From Sphingomonadaceae bacterium (GTDB lineage Bacteria > Pseudomonadota > Alphaproteobacteria > Sphingomonadales > Sphingomonadaceae): a stretch of DNA of 64,000 nucleotides. This document shows positions 63,102 through 64,000 of the stretch, piece by piece. The notes under the pieces were generated by a model. The model was not told the origin of the DNA, did no database searches, and was given only the letters and a program-made list of their open reading frames with translations. Position 1 is the stretch's first letter. Each line of letters opens with the position of its first letter. Both the position numbers and the translations under genes were made by a program. Where the stretch lies: positions 26,282 to 90,281 of the forward strand of contig JAFAZF010000028.1 in assembly GCA_019239915.1 (NCBI GenBank). The letters are read 5' to 3'.

Positions 63102-63641
63102 ATGGCCATCCGTCCGATCATCGAAGCGCCCGATCCGCGCCTGCGCGTCGTTTCCGAGCCCGTCGCGGCGGTCGACGACGAGCTGCGCGCGCTCATCGCC
63201 GACATGTTCGAGACGATGTACGACGCGCCCGGCATTGGCCTCGCGGCGGTTCAGGTCGGCGTACCGATCCGCTTGTTGGTGATCGATCTGCAAGAGCCCG
63301 AGGAAGAGGGCGGCGAGCCGGTCCGCGATCCCAGGGTCTTCGTCAATCCGGAGATCCTGTGGCACTCCGATAGTGAGGTTCCCTACACCGAAGGATGTCT
63401 GTCGGTGCCGGAGCAATATGCCGAAGTCATGCGACCCGATCGCATCCGCGCGCGCTGGCAAGACGGCAAGGGCAATACCTACGAGGAAGACATTGAGGGC
63501 CTCCTCGCGGTGTGCCTGCAGCATGAGATGGACCACCTCAACGGCGTGCTGTTCATCGACCATCTCTCCCGCTTGAAGCGTGACATGGTGCTGAAGAAGC
63601 TTGCCAAATGGCGCAAGGAGCAGGCGCTCAAGGCCGCCTGA
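63102..63641 (+). CDS. def: Peptide deformylase
   Basis: Removes the formyl group from new polypeptides. All three motifs are present: GIGLAAVQVG (motif 1), EGCLSVPEQ with the metal Cys (motif 2), and QHEMDHLNG with the two His ligands and catalytic Glu (motif 3). The 179-aa length is normal; the start MAIRPIIEAPDPRL is taken rather than the ORF-track start ten codons earlier. It is functionally paired with fmt, about 1.4 kb away. Confidence 0.96.
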   Translation: MAIRPIIEAPDPRLRVVSEPVAAVDDELRALIADMFETMYDAPGIGLAAVQVGVPIRLLVIDLQEPEEEGGEPVRDPRVFVNPEILWHSDSEVPYTEGCLSVPEQYAEVMRPDRIRARWQDGKGNTYEEDIEGLLAVCLQHEMDHLNGVLFIDHLSRLKRDMVLKKLAKWRKEQALKAA

Positions 63642-63683
63642 CGGCGCTTCACAGCAGCCTGCTTGCTAGCTAGGGCCAGCGCC

Positions 63684-64000
63684 ATGGCTGCGGACCAGAG
63701 TTCTCCGATCGGTTTGGTCGATTTCGGGCGGGCAATCCTTCACGACGAAGCGCGCGCGCTAGACGCGCTCGCCGACAGCCTCGGCGAAGCATTCGAACAT
63801 GCGGTCCGGTTGATTTACGACTGCAAGGGCAAGCTCATCGTCAGCGGTCTCGGCAAGTCGGGCCATGTCGCCCGCAAGATTGCGGCGACGTTCGCGTCGA
63901 CCGGGACGACAGCCGTGTTCCTGCACCTTGCCGAAGCGATCCACGGGGACCTCGGCATGGCCTCGCAGGGAGACGTCGCGATCCTGATTTCGCAGAGCGG
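63684..64000 (+). CDS. kdsD: Arabinose-5-phosphate isomerase KdsD/KpsF, N-terminal part
   Basis: The gene runs off the right edge; about 105 residues are visible. It is a SIS-domain sugar isomerase that makes arabinose 5-phosphate for Kdo in lipopolysaccharide or capsule. The visible IVSGLGKSGHVARKIAATFASTGTTAVFLH is the typical SIS core, followed by EAIHGDLGMASQGDVAILISQSG. Most homologues have ...HGDLGM preceded by EA(S/A/L)... so this fits. It is missing from the ORF track because it has no stop in the window. Confidence 0.88.
   Translation, partial: MAADQSSPIGLVDFGRAILHDEARALDALADSLGEAFEHAVRLIYDCKGKLIVSGLGKSGHVARKIAATFASTGTTAVFLHLAEAIHGDLGMASQGDVAILISQS

Overview
The window is GC-rich chromosomal DNA from an alphaproteobacterium, most likely a sphingomonad (Sphingomonas or a close relative). 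The evidence is indirect: a short ProRS without an inserted editing domain, a GTTC-N7-GTTC LexA box in front of lexA, a trp/moa/lexA gene block, an exosortase A (XrtA) exopolysaccharide locus, and dense intergenic palindromes of the CCGTTCG...CGAACGG type. No database search was possible, so the taxonomic call is an inference. No prophage, IS transposase, CRISPR array, rRNA operon or replication origin was seen.

Layout. 1-3.0 kb: coaBC, dut and lexA, all on the minus strand. 3.0-8.4 kb: moeA, moaC, trpC, an inserted AT-richer secreted-protein gene on the opposite strand, trpD, trpG and a Gly/Tyr-rich secreted protein. 8.7-12.3 kb: trpE, coupled to a ppiD-like foldase gene. 12.5-18.8 kb, plus strand: tpiA, a PhyH-like dioxygenase, secG with a very long tail, pyrG, a flavin-reductase-like protein and a Crp/Fnr regulator. 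18.9-24 kb: a 43-aa proline-rich ORF, an orphan terminator with a possible small RNA, proS, lolC, lolD, a small SANT-like protein and tRNA-His. 24-31 kb: an amino-acid dehydrogenase and a cytochrome c maturation cluster (ccmC-D-E-F-G-H and a TPR protein; ccmA and ccmB are absent). 31-41 kb: alanine dehydrogenase, kup, small conserved genes, tRNA-Met, a sulfotransferase/epoxide-hydrolase-like pair, an aminotransferase, a 1-Cys peroxiredoxin and trxB. 41.1-59.6 kb: the XrtA locus. 59.8-64 kb: a small hypothetical, truA, fmt, recR, a VOC protein, def and the start of kdsD.

The XrtA locus is the main accessory system. A minus-strand arm encodes two alpha/beta-hydrolase-like proteins, an acyl carrier protein and a GNAT-fold protein. 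The divergent plus-strand arm encodes an acyl-CoA ligase, a PLP-dependent decarboxylase, then the export lipoprotein, Wzz-like chain-length protein, tyrosine autokinase, outer-membrane protein, ExeA-like ATPase, polysaccharide deacetylase, FemAB-like transferase, glycosyltransferase, an XrtA-EpsI fusion and an AsnB-like amidotransferase. Together they look like an envelope or exopolysaccharide assembly route tied to sorting of PEP-CTERM proteins. No PEP-CTERM substrate is visible in the window.

The most distinctive feature of the window is the behaviour of its repeats. At least five palindromic families occupy most intergenic gaps, and several copies lie inside genes in frame: in the CoaC-CoaB linker, in a TrpE linker, across the signal peptide of CcmH, and at the stop codon of an XrtA-associated hydrolase. 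Other notable points are an alanine dehydrogenase with Pro in place of the catalytic His96, a truA that seems to start at CTG within a CTGA overlap, and the secreted-protein gene splitting trpD from trpC.
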